NCBI GenBank assembly: GCA_035764935.1
Contig: DASTYK010000144.1
Coordinates: 1-33,605, forward strand
Direction of reading: 5' to 3'
From: Longimicrobiales bacterium
Lineage (GTDB): Bacteria > Gemmatimonadota > Gemmatimonadetes > Longimicrobiales > RSA9
DNA length: 33,605 bases
Shown here piece after piece: positions 13,906 to 23,084 of the stretch. A program made the translations under genes and the position numbers. The notes under the pieces were generated by a model. It worked only from the letters and a program-made list of their open reading frames with translations, did not search any database and was not told where the DNA came from. Each line of letters starts with the position of its first letter. Within the stretch, counting starts at the first letter, position 1.

Positions 13906-15657
13906 CTAACGAAGCTGCGCAGTAGCAGCAGGCCGTTCGTAGACCACCTCACCCCCGATGATGGTGATGTCCACCTTCGCATCCCGGATCTCCTCCTCCG
14001 GGACGGTCATGATGTCCTTCGAGAGCACCACGATGTCGGCGAGCTTGCCCGGCGTGATCGATCCCTTGATGTCTTCCTCGAAGGCGGCGTACGCGTTGGC
14101 GAGCGTGTAGGTGCGCAGTGCTTCCTCGCGTGTGAGGCGCTGTTCGGGGAAGAAGTCGCTGCCATCGGCCAGGCGGCGGGCTACGGTGGAATGGAAGCTG
14201 GCGATCGGGCTGATGTGCTCGACCGGGACGTCGGTGCCATTCGCGATAATGGCCCCGCTGTCGAGCAGGTCGCGCCAGACGTAGGCGCCAGTGCGTGCGC
14301 GCTCGGCGCCGAGCCGCTTGTCGATCCACGGGCCGTCGGAGGTTGCGTGCACGCCCTGCATCGCGGCGATCACACCGAGCTCCGCGAAGCGGGGGATGTC
14401 GGCGGGGCTCAGGTGCTGTGCGTGCTCGATGCGCCAGCGCAGGTCGGTCTTGTCGGGGTGTGCGGCGAACGTGCGCTCGTAGATGTCGAGCACCTCGCGG
14501 TTCGCGCGGTCACCGATCGCGTGCGTGTTGACCTGGAACCCGTTCTCGATGGCGATCTGCGCGGTGCGCTCGATGACGTCGGGCTCGGTGGTGTTCAGGC
14601 CGGCCGATTCCGGCATGTCGGCATAGGGGGCGAGCAGCCACGCGCCGTGCGCTCCGAGGGCACCGTCGATGGAGTGCTTGATGGAGCGAACGGTCAGGAA
14701 GTCATTGCCTTCGGCGACCATGCGGTAGTCCGCGAGCCGCTCGGCCATGGTCTCGTTGGATTCACCGCGCACCATCACGTAGAGCCGGACGGGGAGTGTT
14801 CCCTCGGCCTCCAGGCGCTTCAGGAAGTCGATCGTCTCGAAGTCGGAGCCGGCGTCGTGGAACGACGTCACGCCGTTCTCGATTGCCTCCTGCCCGGCGA
14901 GCTGCACCATGCGGCGGGACTCACGCTCGATCTCCTCGGCGGAACGCTGCTCCAGTGCGCGGGTCATCGCGCGGCTCACGAGACCCTGCGCAGTCTCGCG
15001 CAGCAGGCCCGTCGGGTTGCCGCGGTCGTCGCGCACGATCGTGCCGCCGGGCGGATCGGGTGTGTCGCTGTCGATGCCGGCGAGCTCGAGTGCACGCGCG
15101 TTCGCAAACGCCGCGTGGCCGCTCGCGTGGGTCAGGTATACCGGGTTGTCCGGTGACACGGCGGACAGCGATGCGTGCGTCGGCACTCCGTCGAACGTCG
15201 GCTCGACCACGCTGTCCCACTTCTCCTGGTGCCAGCCGCGCCCGCTGATCCACGAATCGCGACCCGCATCGCGTGCGGCGACACCGACCATCGCCACGAT
15301 ATCCTCCCACGCGCGCACCGTGGTGAGGTCGAGGATCATCCTCGCGTTGCCGAGCCCCATGTAGTGGCCGTGCCCCTCGATGAAGCCGGGGATCGCGAGG
15401 CGGCCGCCGAGGTCGATGACCCGCGTCCCGTCGCTGATGTAGGCTGCAATCTCGTCATCGGACCCGACTGCGACGATCTCGTAGCCACGGATCGCGACGG
15501 CCTCGGCCTCCGGGCGTGTCGAGTCGACCGTGACGACGTGGCCGTTGCGAAGCACCAGGTCAGCCGGTTCCTGGCGCGGCTGGTCAGCAGCACATGCCGA
15601 CAGCGCGAGGGCGGCCAGCGCAGGAACGAACGCAGCGCGAGTGCGGCGTTGCATCAT
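13906..15657 (-). CDS. YtcJ-like amidohydrolase lipoprotein
   Basis: About 583 residues. The N-terminus is a lipoprotein signal (MMQRRTRAAFVPALAALALS, lipobox LSAC with Cys22), so the enzyme is probably tethered to a membrane outside the cytoplasm. The rest is an amidohydrolase of the YtcJ/AepA type: the N-terminal beta-sandwich start DLVLRNGHVVTVD, the HxH metal motif in GFIEGHGHYMG, later histidines in VNTHAIGDRA and IEHAQHL, an aspartate in NGTDVPV, and the closing SITPGKLADIVVLSKD. Members hydrolyse C-N bonds in cyclic or formylated amines; the substrate here is unknown. The first ATG is chosen because GGAG lies seven bases upstream. The frame is open to 17640 only as antisense of the M14 gene. 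Confidence 0.92.
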   Translation of the reverse strand: MMQRRTRAAFVPALAALALSACAADQPRQEPADLVLRNGHVVTVDSTRPEAEAVAIRGYEIVAVGSDDEIAAYISDGTRVIDLGGRLAIPGFIEGHGHYMGLGNARMILDLTTVRAWEDIVAMVGVAARDAGRDSWISGRGWHQEKWDSVVEPTFDGVPTHASLSAVSPDNPVYLTHASGHAAFANARALELAGIDSDTPDPPGGTIVRDDRGNPTGLLRETAQGLVSRAMTRALEQRSAEEIERESRRMVQLAGQEAIENGVTSFHDAGSDFETIDFLKRLEAEGTLPVRLYVMVRGESNETMAERLADYRMVAEGNDFLTVRSIKHSIDGALGAHGAWLLAPYADMPESAGLNTTEPDVIERTAQIAIENGFQVNTHAIGDRANREVLDIYERTFAAHPDKTDLRWRIEHAQHLSPADIPRFAELGVIAAMQGVHATSDGPWIDKRLGAERARTGAYVWRDLLDSGAIIANGTDVPVEHISPIASFHSTVARRLADGSDFFPEQRLTREEALRTYTLANAYAAFEEDIKGSITPGKLADIVVLSKDIMTVPEEEIRDAKVDITIIGGEVVYERPAATAQLR

Positions 15658-15945
15658 GGATTCACTCCGGTTGCGGTGGGATGCCGGAAGGTAAGACGAG
15701 GCGACCGGCGGAGCCAGACCGCGGGCCTCGTGTGTGGATCCGTATGACACCGGCCTGCGGCGGTCTCGTCGGCCTGCGCCCGCCTGCGGACCCGGCGACG
15801 CTGTGCCGCGGGGCCGGCGGTTACCCTGAACGCACGCCGGCCGCGCTCTGCGTTGACGCGCAACGCCTCGCGCCGCACTGTCACTGCCTGCACAGCTCCA
15901 CCCGTTCCCGGCGCGGCAGCGTCGCCGCACCTGCAAGGAGGCGTG
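15658..15945. other. Divergent promoter region
   Basis: This 288-bp gap separates the amidohydrolase (-) and M14 peptidase (+) starts. It is GC-rich, and I could not identify convincing -35/-10 pairs or an operator. A strong AAGGAGG for the M14 gene lies at 15935-15941. Confidence 0.4.
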
Positions 15946-17862
15946 ATGCGTTCGATCCCGGCAGCGTTCCTGTTCCTCACGATTCTCACGACACCCCTCG
16001 CCGCGCAGCAGGAGGTCGCGCCCGAGGCCGAGCGGGACAGCGCATGGTACACCGTCGGCGGTGAGCGCCACGGCATCAGCTACTTCCCGCGCGTTCGCCA
16101 CGAGGGCGTCGAATACGAGGCGGGTGAGCAACTGGCGTTCGACCGGTTCCACACCGTGGACGTCGTGAACGAATGGCTGCGTCGCTGGGCGGAGCAGTAC
16201 CCGGAGATCATGGAGCTGTACGAGATCGGTCGCAGCTTCGAGGGCCGGCCGATCATGCAGGTTACGCTCACCAACAAGTCCACGGGTGCTCCGACGACCA
16301 AGCCCGCCGCGTTTTTCGAGGGCGGTCGCCATTCTGGCGAGATCACGTCCAGTGAGTCGGTGCTCTGGCTGCTGCAGCACCTGCTCGAGAGCTATGGCCG
16401 CGACGAGCGGATCACACGGCTGATCGATACCAGCGCGATCTATCTGCGACCGCAGAACAACCCCGACGGCTCCAATCTGTACCTCCACACGGCGCAGGCG
16501 AACCGAAGCAGCGTGCGGCCGCACGATACGGATCGTGACGGACTGCTCGACGAGGATCCGAACGAGGATCTCGATGGGGACGGCGTCATCTACCAGATGC
16601 GCTGGCGGCCGCGCAACGACGACGAGCGACGTCGCGCCAGCATGATCACGGACCCGCGGGACCCCAGCGGCCGCCTGCTGCGCCGCGTGGAGGAGGGCGA
16701 GGGCGACTGGATGGTCGCGTCGGAAGGGATCGACAACGACGGCGACGGTCGCTTCAACGAGGATGGCGTCGGCGGGCTCGACCTGCACCGCAACTACCCG
16801 GAGAACTGGCGGCCGGACACCGGCGGCGACGAGACGGGCCGCGGCTACACGCAGTTCGGCGCGGGCGCTGCGCCGCTGTCGGAGCCGGAAACGCGCTCGG
16901 TGGTGCTCTGGCTGCTGGCGAACCCGAACATCTCGGTCGCGAACTCGATGGACACGCGCGTGCCGATGCACCTGCGGCCGCCGTCGACGTCGCGCAGTGC
17001 GGAGCGCATGTACGGGGAGGACCTGCGCTACTACGAGCACTTCGACACGGTCGGAATGCGCATCACGGGGTATCCGTGGGCGGGCGACGTCTACGAGGTC
17101 TATGCGACGCGCTACGAGACGAACCCGGTGACGGGCGATCCGCTGCTGCCGAGTCCGCTGTTCGGCCATGGCCCGGATTTCGGCTACTTCTACTACGGCG
17201 CGATCTGGTACGGCGACGAGCTGTGGAACGGCGGCATGATGCGCGACGTGAACGGCGACGGCCGCTACGACGACGTCGATGCACTCGCGTGGGACGACAG
17301 CGCGAACGGCGGGAGCGGATTCCGTCGGTGGACCCCGTTCGAGCACCCGGAGCTCGGCGCGGTCGAGATCGGCGGGTTCCATCCCAAGTTCTTCTCGCAG
17401 AACCCGCCCGCGCACGAGCTCGAGCCCTGGGCGCGAAACCAGGCCCTCTTCAACCTCGAGATGGCCTACGCACTGCCGCAGCTCGAGTGGGACGACGTGA
17501 GCGTGCGCCGGGTGGAGTCGGCGGGTGACTCGGCGACATACGAAGTCGCAGTGTCGTGGCGCAACACGGGGCAGCTGCCGACCGCACTGAAGCAGGCTCA
17601 GCTGGTGAAGATCGTGCAGGAGGACCGGGCACAGCTTCATTTCGATGAGTCGCTCACTGCGGGTGACACGGCGCGGATTGTCGTGGTCGATCCTTCGACG
17701 CGGGACAAGACGAGGTACAGCGGGTGGACGGAGCCGGGCGAGGTGAAGCGCACGACGTTCCGGGTGAGAGTGCGCGGCGACGAGCCGGTGACAGCGGAAG
17801 TGCGGGTGTTGTCGACGCGTGGCGGTGTGTTGTCACGAGAGGTGACGTTTGACGACGGGTGA
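15946..17862 (+). CDS. Secreted M14-family zinc carboxypeptidase with calcium-loop-like insertions
   Basis: 638 residues with a Sec signal peptide (MRSIPAAFLFLTILTTPLAAQQ). The ATG follows AAGGAGG. The peptidase core shows zinc ligands His129 and Glu132 (GGRHSGE), substrate-binding YLRPQNNPDG, DLHRNYPENW, and a probable catalytic Glu in HPELGAVEIGG. The segments at 194-213 (DTDRDGLLDEDPNEDLDGDG) and 262-275 (DNDGDGRFNEDG), and a later DVNGDGRYDDVD, are Asp/Gly-rich loops resembling EF-hand or dockerin-type calcium sites inserted in the catalytic domain. Where many relatives have a His as third zinc ligand, I see Asp336 (NSMDTRVPMHLRP); this alignment is tentative. The C-terminal ~150 residues look like a beta-sandwich. 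It probably degrades peptides outside the cell. Confidence 0.88.
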   Translation: MRSIPAAFLFLTILTTPLAAQQEVAPEAERDSAWYTVGGERHGISYFPRVRHEGVEYEAGEQLAFDRFHTVDVVNEWLRRWAEQYPEIMELYEIGRSFEGRPIMQVTLTNKSTGAPTTKPAAFFEGGRHSGEITSSESVLWLLQHLLESYGRDERITRLIDTSAIYLRPQNNPDGSNLYLHTAQANRSSVRPHDTDRDGLLDEDPNEDLDGDGVIYQMRWRPRNDDERRRASMITDPRDPSGRLLRRVEEGEGDWMVASEGIDNDGDGRFNEDGVGGLDLHRNYPENWRPDTGGDETGRGYTQFGAGAAPLSEPETRSVVLWLLANPNISVANSMDTRVPMHLRPPSTSRSAERMYGEDLRYYEHFDTVGMRITGYPWAGDVYEVYATRYETNPVTGDPLLPSPLFGHGPDFGYFYYGAIWYGDELWNGGMMRDVNGDGRYDDVDALAWDDSANGGSGFRRWTPFEHPELGAVEIGGFHPKFFSQNPPAHELEPWARNQALFNLEMAYALPQLEWDDVSVRRVESAGDSATYEVAVSWRNTGQLPTALKQAQLVKIVQEDRAQLHFDESLTAGDTARIVVVDPSTRDKTRYSGWTEPGEVKRTTFRVRVRGDEPVTAEVRVLSTRGGVLSREVTFDDG

Positions 17863-17871
17863 CGGGCGGTG

Positions 17872-18711
17872 ATGCGTTCCGTCCTCGTGACCGGCGCCTC
17901 GAAGGGGATCGGCGAGGCGACGGTGCTGCGGCTGGCCGGTGCAGGCTGGCGTGTGTTCGCCGGGGTGCGTCGGCCGGAGGATGGCGAATCGCTGCGTGAG
18001 CGAGCCGGCGAAGCGGTCACGCCCGTGATGCTGGATGTCACCGACGCAGCGCAGATCGCCGCGGCAGCGAAGCTGGTTCATGACGCGACGGGTGGAGTGC
18101 TGCACGGCGTCGTGAACAACGCGGGGATTGCGGTGGCCGGGCCGCTGGAGTTTCTGCCGCCGGAGTCGCTGCGACGCCAGCTCGAGGTGAATGTGGTCGG
18201 GCAGATGGCAGTGACGCAGGCGGTGCTGCCGATGATCCGCGCGGGGCAGGGCCGCATCGTGATGGTCGGTTCGATTGCGGGGCGCAGTGCGATGCCGTTC
18301 ATCGGGCCGTATTCGGCGTCCAAGTTCGCGATGGAAGCGCTTGCGGATGCACTGCGGGTGGAGCTGCTGCCCTGGGACATTCACGTTGCCCTGATCGAGC
18401 CGGGCATGATCGCTACCCCGATCTGGCAGACGTCGATCGATGCGGCGCTCGCGATGCTGGAAACGGCGTCTCCCAGGGTGATGGAGTACTATGGCGAGCG
18501 GCTCGGCGCGATCCGGCGGCGTGCTGAGCGAGGTACGGGCGGCCTCGCGCCGGACGTCGTTGCGCGGGCGATCGAGCACGCGCTCAGTGCCTCCAGGCCA
18601 CGCACACGGTACATGATCGGGCGGGACGCGAAGTTGCGGCTCTGGCTGGAGCGGGTGCTGCCCGACCGGGCGCGCGACCGCGTGATCGACGCGGCGCTGG
18701 AGCGATTGTGA
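17872..18711 (+). CDS. Short-chain dehydrogenase/reductase
   Basis: About 279 residues. The Rossmann motif is TGASKGIG near the N-terminus, followed by DVTD, the NNAG motif and the catalytic YSASK with the upstream serine in MVGSIAGRS. This is the classical NAD(P)-dependent SDR arrangement. The segment VALIEPGMIATPIW fits the cofactor-side PG motif. The C-terminal part, with ARAIEHALSASRPRTRYMIGRDA, resembles oxidoreductases acting on retinol-like or steroid-like substrates, but the substrate is unknown. The gene starts nine bases after the M14 stop; GTG 17869 and ATG 17872 are adjacent alternatives and the ATG was chosen. The ribosome binding site is weak. Confidence 0.92.
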   Translation: MRSVLVTGASKGIGEATVLRLAGAGWRVFAGVRRPEDGESLRERAGEAVTPVMLDVTDAAQIAAAAKLVHDATGGVLHGVVNNAGIAVAGPLEFLPPESLRRQLEVNVVGQMAVTQAVLPMIRAGQGRIVMVGSIAGRSAMPFIGPYSASKFAMEALADALRVELLPWDIHVALIEPGMIATPIWQTSIDAALAMLETASPRVMEYYGERLGAIRRRAERGTGGLAPDVVARAIEHALSASRPRTRYMIGRDAKLRLWLERVLPDRARDRVIDAALERL

Positions 18712-18730
18712 GCGATCGTGAGCGATCGCC
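18701..18730 (+). repeat. Three tandem 10-bp repeats at the end of the SDR gene
   Basis: AGCGATTGTG, AGCGATCGTG and AGCGATCGCC follow one another directly. The SDR stop codon (TGA 18709-18711) lies across the first two units. The third unit contains GCGATCGC. They may be operator half-sites for the next gene or a chance slippage product. Confidence 0.6.
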
Positions 18731-18780
18731 CATCCACTTGCGGCAGGGCATCGCGCGCGTTGTGCCGCCTGCAGGCCTGA

Positions 18781-20208
18781 ATGTCGCGCCGCGTTGACGC
18801 CGTGGTGGTCGGTGCGGGGCCGAACGGTCTCGTTGCGGCGATCGAGCTTGCGCGCGCGGGGCTGGAGGTGCTCGTCGTCGAAGCGGCGGATACGCCGGGC
18901 GGCGGCGTACGCACCTCGGAGCTGACGCTTCCCGGCTTTCGCCACGACATCTGCTCCGGCGTTCACCCGCTCGCCGTTGCTGCGCCGGCACTGCGTGATC
19001 TCCCGCTCGAGCAGTACGGACTGGAGTGGGTGCATGCGCCGCTGTGTGTCGCGCACCCGCTCGACGGCGCACCTGCTGCGGCACTCGCCCGCGCGCTCGA
19101 GGAGAGCGAGGCGCTGCTGGGCGAGGATGGCGCGGTCTGGCGGTCGCTGGTGTCGCCGTTCGTCGAGCGGTGGGACGAGCTCGCAGGCGACGTCCTGCGC
19201 CCGCTTCGCACACCGCGGCATCCGTTTCTCACCGGCCGCTTCGGGCTGCAGGCGTTGCGATCGGCAACGGCTCTTGCCGGTGCTCGCTTCCGCACGCCGC
19301 GCGTGCGCGCCCTGTTCGGCGGCCTCGCCGCGCACGGCATGCTGCCGCTCGAGGACGTCGCGACAGCGGCAATCGGCCTCGTGCTCGGCATCAGCGCACA
19401 CGTGGGCGGCTGGCCGATCCCGCGGGGCGGCGCGGACGCGCTGACGGGTGCGCTGGTGCGGCTGCTGGAGGCAAATGGCGGGCGCGTCGAGTGCGGGCGT
19501 CGCATACGGCGGATCGAGGAGCTGCCCCGCGCGCGGGCGGTGCTGCTTGACCTTACCGCGCGGCCGGCGCTGGAGGTGACGGGGCGGCGCTTTCCGGGCC
19601 GGTTCCGGCGCCGGCTGGAGCGGATCCGTCCGGGCGCCGCGGCGTTCAAGGTCGATTACGCCCTGGACGAGCCGATTCCATGGCAGGACGAGACGTGCCG
19701 GCGCGCGATGGTCGTCCATGTCGGCGGCCGTCTGGAGGAGGTCGCAGCCGCGGAGCGGGCGGTGGCGGCCGGTCGGGCGGCGGACGCGCCCTTCCTGCTC
19801 GTATCGCAGCCGTCGCTGTTCGACCCGACCCGGGCCCCGCCGGGCGCGCACACGGCCTGGGCGTACGCGCACGTTCCCAACGGGTTTGCCGGTGACATCA
19901 CGGACCGGATCGAAGCCCGGCTCGAGCGGTTCGCGCCCGGCTTCCGCGACGTGGTCCGCGAGCGGGCGGTCCTGACGCCTGCGTGGCTGGAGCGGCACAA
20001 CCCCAACCTGACCGGCGGCGACATCAATGGCGGTGCCCCCGACCTGCGCCAGACGCTGCTGCGGCCCGCAGGACGCTGGAACCCGTACGCGACGCCGGCC
20101 GAGCACGTCTACCTGTGCTCGTCGGCCACGCCGCCCGGCGGGGGCGTCCACGGGATGTGCGGGCTGAACGCGGCCCGGGCCGCACTGCGCCGCAGCTTCG
20201 GGCGGTAG
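18781..20208 (+). CDS. Phytoene-desaturase-type FAD-dependent oxidoreductase
   Basis: 475 residues. The N-terminus carries the FAD-binding motif VVVGAGPNGLVAAIELARAGLEVLVVEA followed by DTPGGGVRT, characteristic of the carotenoid desaturase/PYROXD2 group of flavoproteins. The C-terminus has the second FAD contact (CSSATPPGGGVHGMCGLNAARAAL). The middle, PRGGADALTGALVRLLEANGG, is also typical of this group. No crt biosynthesis gene lies nearby, so a pigment role is not supported; close relatives are mostly uncharacterised. It follows the SDR by 69 bp on the same strand and may share its transcript, with only a weak ribosome binding site of its own. Confidence 0.9.
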   Translation: MSRRVDAVVVGAGPNGLVAAIELARAGLEVLVVEAADTPGGGVRTSELTLPGFRHDICSGVHPLAVAAPALRDLPLEQYGLEWVHAPLCVAHPLDGAPAAALARALEESEALLGEDGAVWRSLVSPFVERWDELAGDVLRPLRTPRHPFLTGRFGLQALRSATALAGARFRTPRVRALFGGLAAHGMLPLEDVATAAIGLVLGISAHVGGWPIPRGGADALTGALVRLLEANGGRVECGRRIRRIEELPRARAVLLDLTARPALEVTGRRFPGRFRRRLERIRPGAAAFKVDYALDEPIPWQDETCRRAMVVHVGGRLEEVAAAERAVAAGRAADAPFLLVSQPSLFDPTRAPPGAHTAWAYAHVPNGFAGDITDRIEARLERFAPGFRDVVRERAVLTPAWLERHNPNLTGGDINGGAPDLRQTLLRPAGRWNPYATPAEHVYLCSSATPPGGGVHGMCGLNAARAALRRSFGR

Positions 20209-20348
20209 CCGGCCGCTGGAGGGGGCGGCGGTGGAACACCATCCGGCGGGGCGGGTCTGAAAGAGGCCGCCGCTGGTCCGGCCTCAGCCTCGACCCGGTC
20301 TGACAGCCCCGGCCGCGAACGAACAATTGCATCAATCTGGAAGCAGCT

Positions 20349-22178
20349 ATGCGCGACGTCGTGCAGAGGCTGGTCCGGCGCGATTTCGCCGGAGCTGGTC
20401 GCAGAATTGTCACTATACAGACACCGCTCCTGATCGCGCTGGTCGGGATCATCGTCACCGCGACGGTCGTGGGGCTGATCGCACGGCAGGCCGCGAGTGT
20501 CGACACGCTGAATTACACGGAGCTCCTGGGCGCGATCGACGCGGGGCGCGTCGCGTCGCTGACGATCGAGTCGGGGCACCAGGTGACCGGCACCTGGGTG
20601 GGTGCGGCGGAAACGGGGTTCGTCACGGCGTTCACGCAGACGGACGCGAGCGCGCTGGTCGCCCGTGCGGAGGCCGCGGAAGTCGAGGTGTCCTTTGCGG
20701 CACGCGGCACCTCGCAGCGCGTGCAGAACCTTTTGATCATCGGCCTCGAGCTGATGCTGATCGGCGGGCTCGCGTGGCTGTTCCTGCATCACGTGCGGGG
20801 GCAGCGCAGTGGGGACGTGGGAAGCAGGGGCGACGGCGGCACGACGACGTTTGACGACGTGGCGGGCACGCAGGGCGCGGCCGAGGAGCTGCGCGAGGTC
20901 GTCGACTTTCTGCGTGCGCCGGCGGCGTTCACGCGCATGGGCGCGCGCGTTCCGAGGGGTGTGCTGCTGGTCGGCCCGCCGGGGACGGGCAAGACGCTGC
21001 TGGCCCGCGCGGTTGCGGGTGAAGCGGGCGTGCCGTTCCTCCAGCTCTCGGGCTCCGAGGTCACCGGCTTCGTCGTGGGTCTTGGCGCGCACCGCATCCG
21101 CTCGCTGTTCAAGCGTGCCCGGCGCGATGGCGCGGTCATCTTCATCGATGAGCTGGACGCGCTGGGCGGCACGCGCGGGCGCAACCGCTCGCACAACGAG
21201 GACGACCGCACGCTGAACCAGCTGCTGGTCGAGATGGACGGCTTCTCGCAGTCGGAAGGCGTCGTCGTGATCGCGGCGACGAACCGGCCCGACGAGCTGG
21301 ACCCCGCGCTCAAGCGCCCCGGCCGCTTCGACCGCATCGTCACGGTCGGCCTGCCGACATCGCAGGGGCGTGCGGAGATCCTCCGCCTGCACGCCGAGCG
21401 ACGCGGGATTCCACTGAACGGGGACGTGGATCTCGACCGGCTCGGCAAGCTGACGCCCGGCTCGAGCGGAGCGGAGCTGGCGAACCTGCTGAACGAGGCG
21501 GCGATCGCGGCAGTGCGCGAGTCGGCGTCGCAGGTGACGTGGGCACACATCGAGATCGCGCGCGACCGCATGCTGCTCGGCAAGGAGCGCGTCGGCTTCA
21601 AGGCGCAGGGGCGCGAGTGGCGGGTGGTCGCATACCACGAGGCGGGTCACGCGCTGGCCGGGGCGATCGGCTGCCCCGACGACGGGCTGCACAAGGTGAC
21701 GATCCAGCCACGCGGCCGCGCGATGGGCGTGGCGCACTTCGCGCCCGACGACGACATGCACCTCTACTCGCGGCGCTACCTCGAGGGGCAGATCATCAAG
21801 GGCTTCGGCGGGCGCGTTGCCGAGGAGATCGTGTTCGGCGCGGACGCGGTCACCGGCGGTGCAGAGAGCGACCTCGTGCAGGTCAACCGCATCGCGCGTC
21901 AGATGATCTACCGGCTCGGCATGGGCAGCGATGGCGGACTGCTGGTGCACGACGACGAGAGCGCACCGCTGAGCGCACAGGCGCAGGCGGCCATGGACGC
22001 GCAGGTGCAGGTGCTGCTGGAGCGGCTGTACGCGCGGACGCGTGAGATCCTCACCTCCAATCAGGACGCACTCGCCGCACTGGCCGAAGCGCTGCTGGAG
22101 CACGAGACGATCGATGGGGACGAGGCGCTGCGGATCATGGGGCTTTCCAGGGCGACGACCGCGGGCGAGCGGGGGTAA
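20349..22178 (+). CDS. ftsH: FtsH-family membrane AAA+ zinc metalloprotease
   Basis: 609 residues. Two transmembrane helices (about 25-46 and 128-147) flank a periplasmic segment of about 80 residues. The AAA module has Walker A GPPGTGKT (209-216), Walker B VIFIDELD (263-270) and the SRH region with NRPDELDPALKRPGRFDR. The protease domain has the zinc motif HEAGH (430-434) and the downstream TGGAESDL acidic ligand. It is expected to extract and degrade membrane and damaged proteins. The pore loop reads FVVG (241-244) where the canonical motif is MFVG, so the usual pore phenylalanine position is valine. This suggests a divergent paralogue, not the housekeeping copy. GGAAGC precedes the ATG. 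Confidence 0.94.
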   Translation: MRDVVQRLVRRDFAGAGRRIVTIQTPLLIALVGIIVTATVVGLIARQAASVDTLNYTELLGAIDAGRVASLTIESGHQVTGTWVGAAETGFVTAFTQTDASALVARAEAAEVEVSFAARGTSQRVQNLLIIGLELMLIGGLAWLFLHHVRGQRSGDVGSRGDGGTTTFDDVAGTQGAAEELREVVDFLRAPAAFTRMGARVPRGVLLVGPPGTGKTLLARAVAGEAGVPFLQLSGSEVTGFVVGLGAHRIRSLFKRARRDGAVIFIDELDALGGTRGRNRSHNEDDRTLNQLLVEMDGFSQSEGVVVIAATNRPDELDPALKRPGRFDRIVTVGLPTSQGRAEILRLHAERRGIPLNGDVDLDRLGKLTPGSSGAELANLLNEAAIAAVRESASQVTWAHIEIARDRMLLGKERVGFKAQGREWRVVAYHEAGHALAGAIGCPDDGLHKVTIQPRGRAMGVAHFAPDDDMHLYSRRYLEGQIIKGFGGRVAEEIVFGADAVTGGAESDLVQVNRIARQMIYRLGMGSDGGLLVHDDESAPLSAQAQAAMDAQVQVLLERLYARTREILTSNQDALAALAEALLEHETIDGDEALRIMGLSRATTAGERG

Positions 22179-22196
22179 GCGTCCCCACCCCGGAGT

Positions 22197-22961
22197 TCAG
22201 CTGTGCGCCGCGATCAGCGGAATATCCGTGACCCTGGTCCCGCGCTGCCGGCGACGGATGCGCACGCGTGAGCAGGCGCGCGGCTCGCAGCCGACGCGCC
22301 GCGCAATGGCGCGCCAGACGGGACCGTGCCCGCGGTGGCCATGGGCCAGCCAGGCCTCGGCGTGGGCCATCTCGTGCAGCAGCGTTTCCTCGAGGTGGCG
22401 TTCGTTGCCCCGCAGCAGCAGGTCCACATTGAGCGCGATCTCGACGACGACGCGATTGCCGCCCCGCCTGGTGTAGTGGATGTGCCCGAAACGGCGGGAC
22501 ATGCGGTCGCTCACCCGCAGCGGGATGTCGCCCGGCAGTGAGCCGTCGAAGTGCGTGCGGTTGAGTCGCGCGAAGAGCGTGGCGACGACGGCGGCCTGCG
22601 CCGGCGTCGCACAGCACGGCAGCGCGGCCGGGCGTGCCATGCTCTCGTCCTCTCCCTCCTGACCGTCCCACCACCGCCGCATCCGCGCGACTGCCCGACG
22701 GAACGCCGCATTGCTGGACGGCGCGGTCACGAACTCTGCGATCGCGTCGATCACCGGGCCGGGCGCCGACCGGAAGCACTCCTGCAGGTTCAGCGACGAA
22801 TGGTCCGCGGACAGCGAGACCATGCGGCTCCGGTTGCGCCGGAACCGGACGCGCTGCAGCCGGGTCGCGCCGCGGGCGCGGAGTGCGTCCAGCATGCCGG
22901 CCTCATCCAGGTCGGCGAGGGGCAGGGAGAGCTGCTCGTCCAGGAAGGGTCTTTTCCGCAT
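22197..22961 (-). CDS. SprT-like zinc metalloprotease-domain protein
   Basis: 254 residues from an ATG at 22961; the frame is open upstream but lacks a better start. Residues about 120-254 form a SprT-like domain: FARLNRTHFDGSLP, a strand/turn region with GHIHYTRRGG, and the HExxH motif HEMAH at 196-200 with a probable third ligand at His212 in GHRGHGPVW. Such domains occur in DNA-protein-crosslink proteases (SPRTN) and in bacterial SprT/YgjD-type proteins, whose substrates are mostly unknown. The N-terminal ~110 residues (VRFRRNRSRMVSLS...) form a basic segment that may bind nucleic acid. The gene converges with ftsH, with only 18 bp between their ends. Confidence 0.85.
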   Translation of the reverse strand: MRKRPFLDEQLSLPLADLDEAGMLDALRARGATRLQRVRFRRNRSRMVSLSADHSSLNLQECFRSAPGPVIDAIAEFVTAPSSNAAFRRAVARMRRWWDGQEGEDESMARPAALPCCATPAQAAVVATLFARLNRTHFDGSLPGDIPLRVSDRMSRRFGHIHYTRRGGNRVVVEIALNVDLLLRGNERHLEETLLHEMAHAEAWLAHGHRGHGPVWRAIARRVGCEPRACSRVRIRRRQRGTRVTDIPLIAAHS

Positions 22962-23084
22962 CGGCAGAAACGATAACCCCGCCCGCAACGCGCCGGCAGG
23001 GTCGCCGCCCGTGCGAGCCCGTGGCGCGACGCGCCCGAGCCGTCCCGCGATCTGCGCGCCGCGGACCGTCGCTATTCCCGAACG

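Noticed and set aside
13906-17640. A single 1244-codon minus-strand open frame
   Set aside because: Only 13906-15657 is a gene (lipoprotein signal, ribosome binding site, amidohydrolase motifs). The upstream extension is antisense to the M14 gene, Arg/His/Val-rich and without domain motifs.
17833-20151. A 772-codon minus-strand open frame
   Set aside because: It runs opposite the SDR and FAD oxidoreductase genes and is low-complexity Arg-rich sequence with no recognisable domain.
18781-20208. Carotenoid biosynthesis locus
   Set aside because: The FAD protein resembles phytoene desaturase, but no crtB, crtE or other pigment gene is adjacent, and this fold includes many unrelated oxidoreductases.
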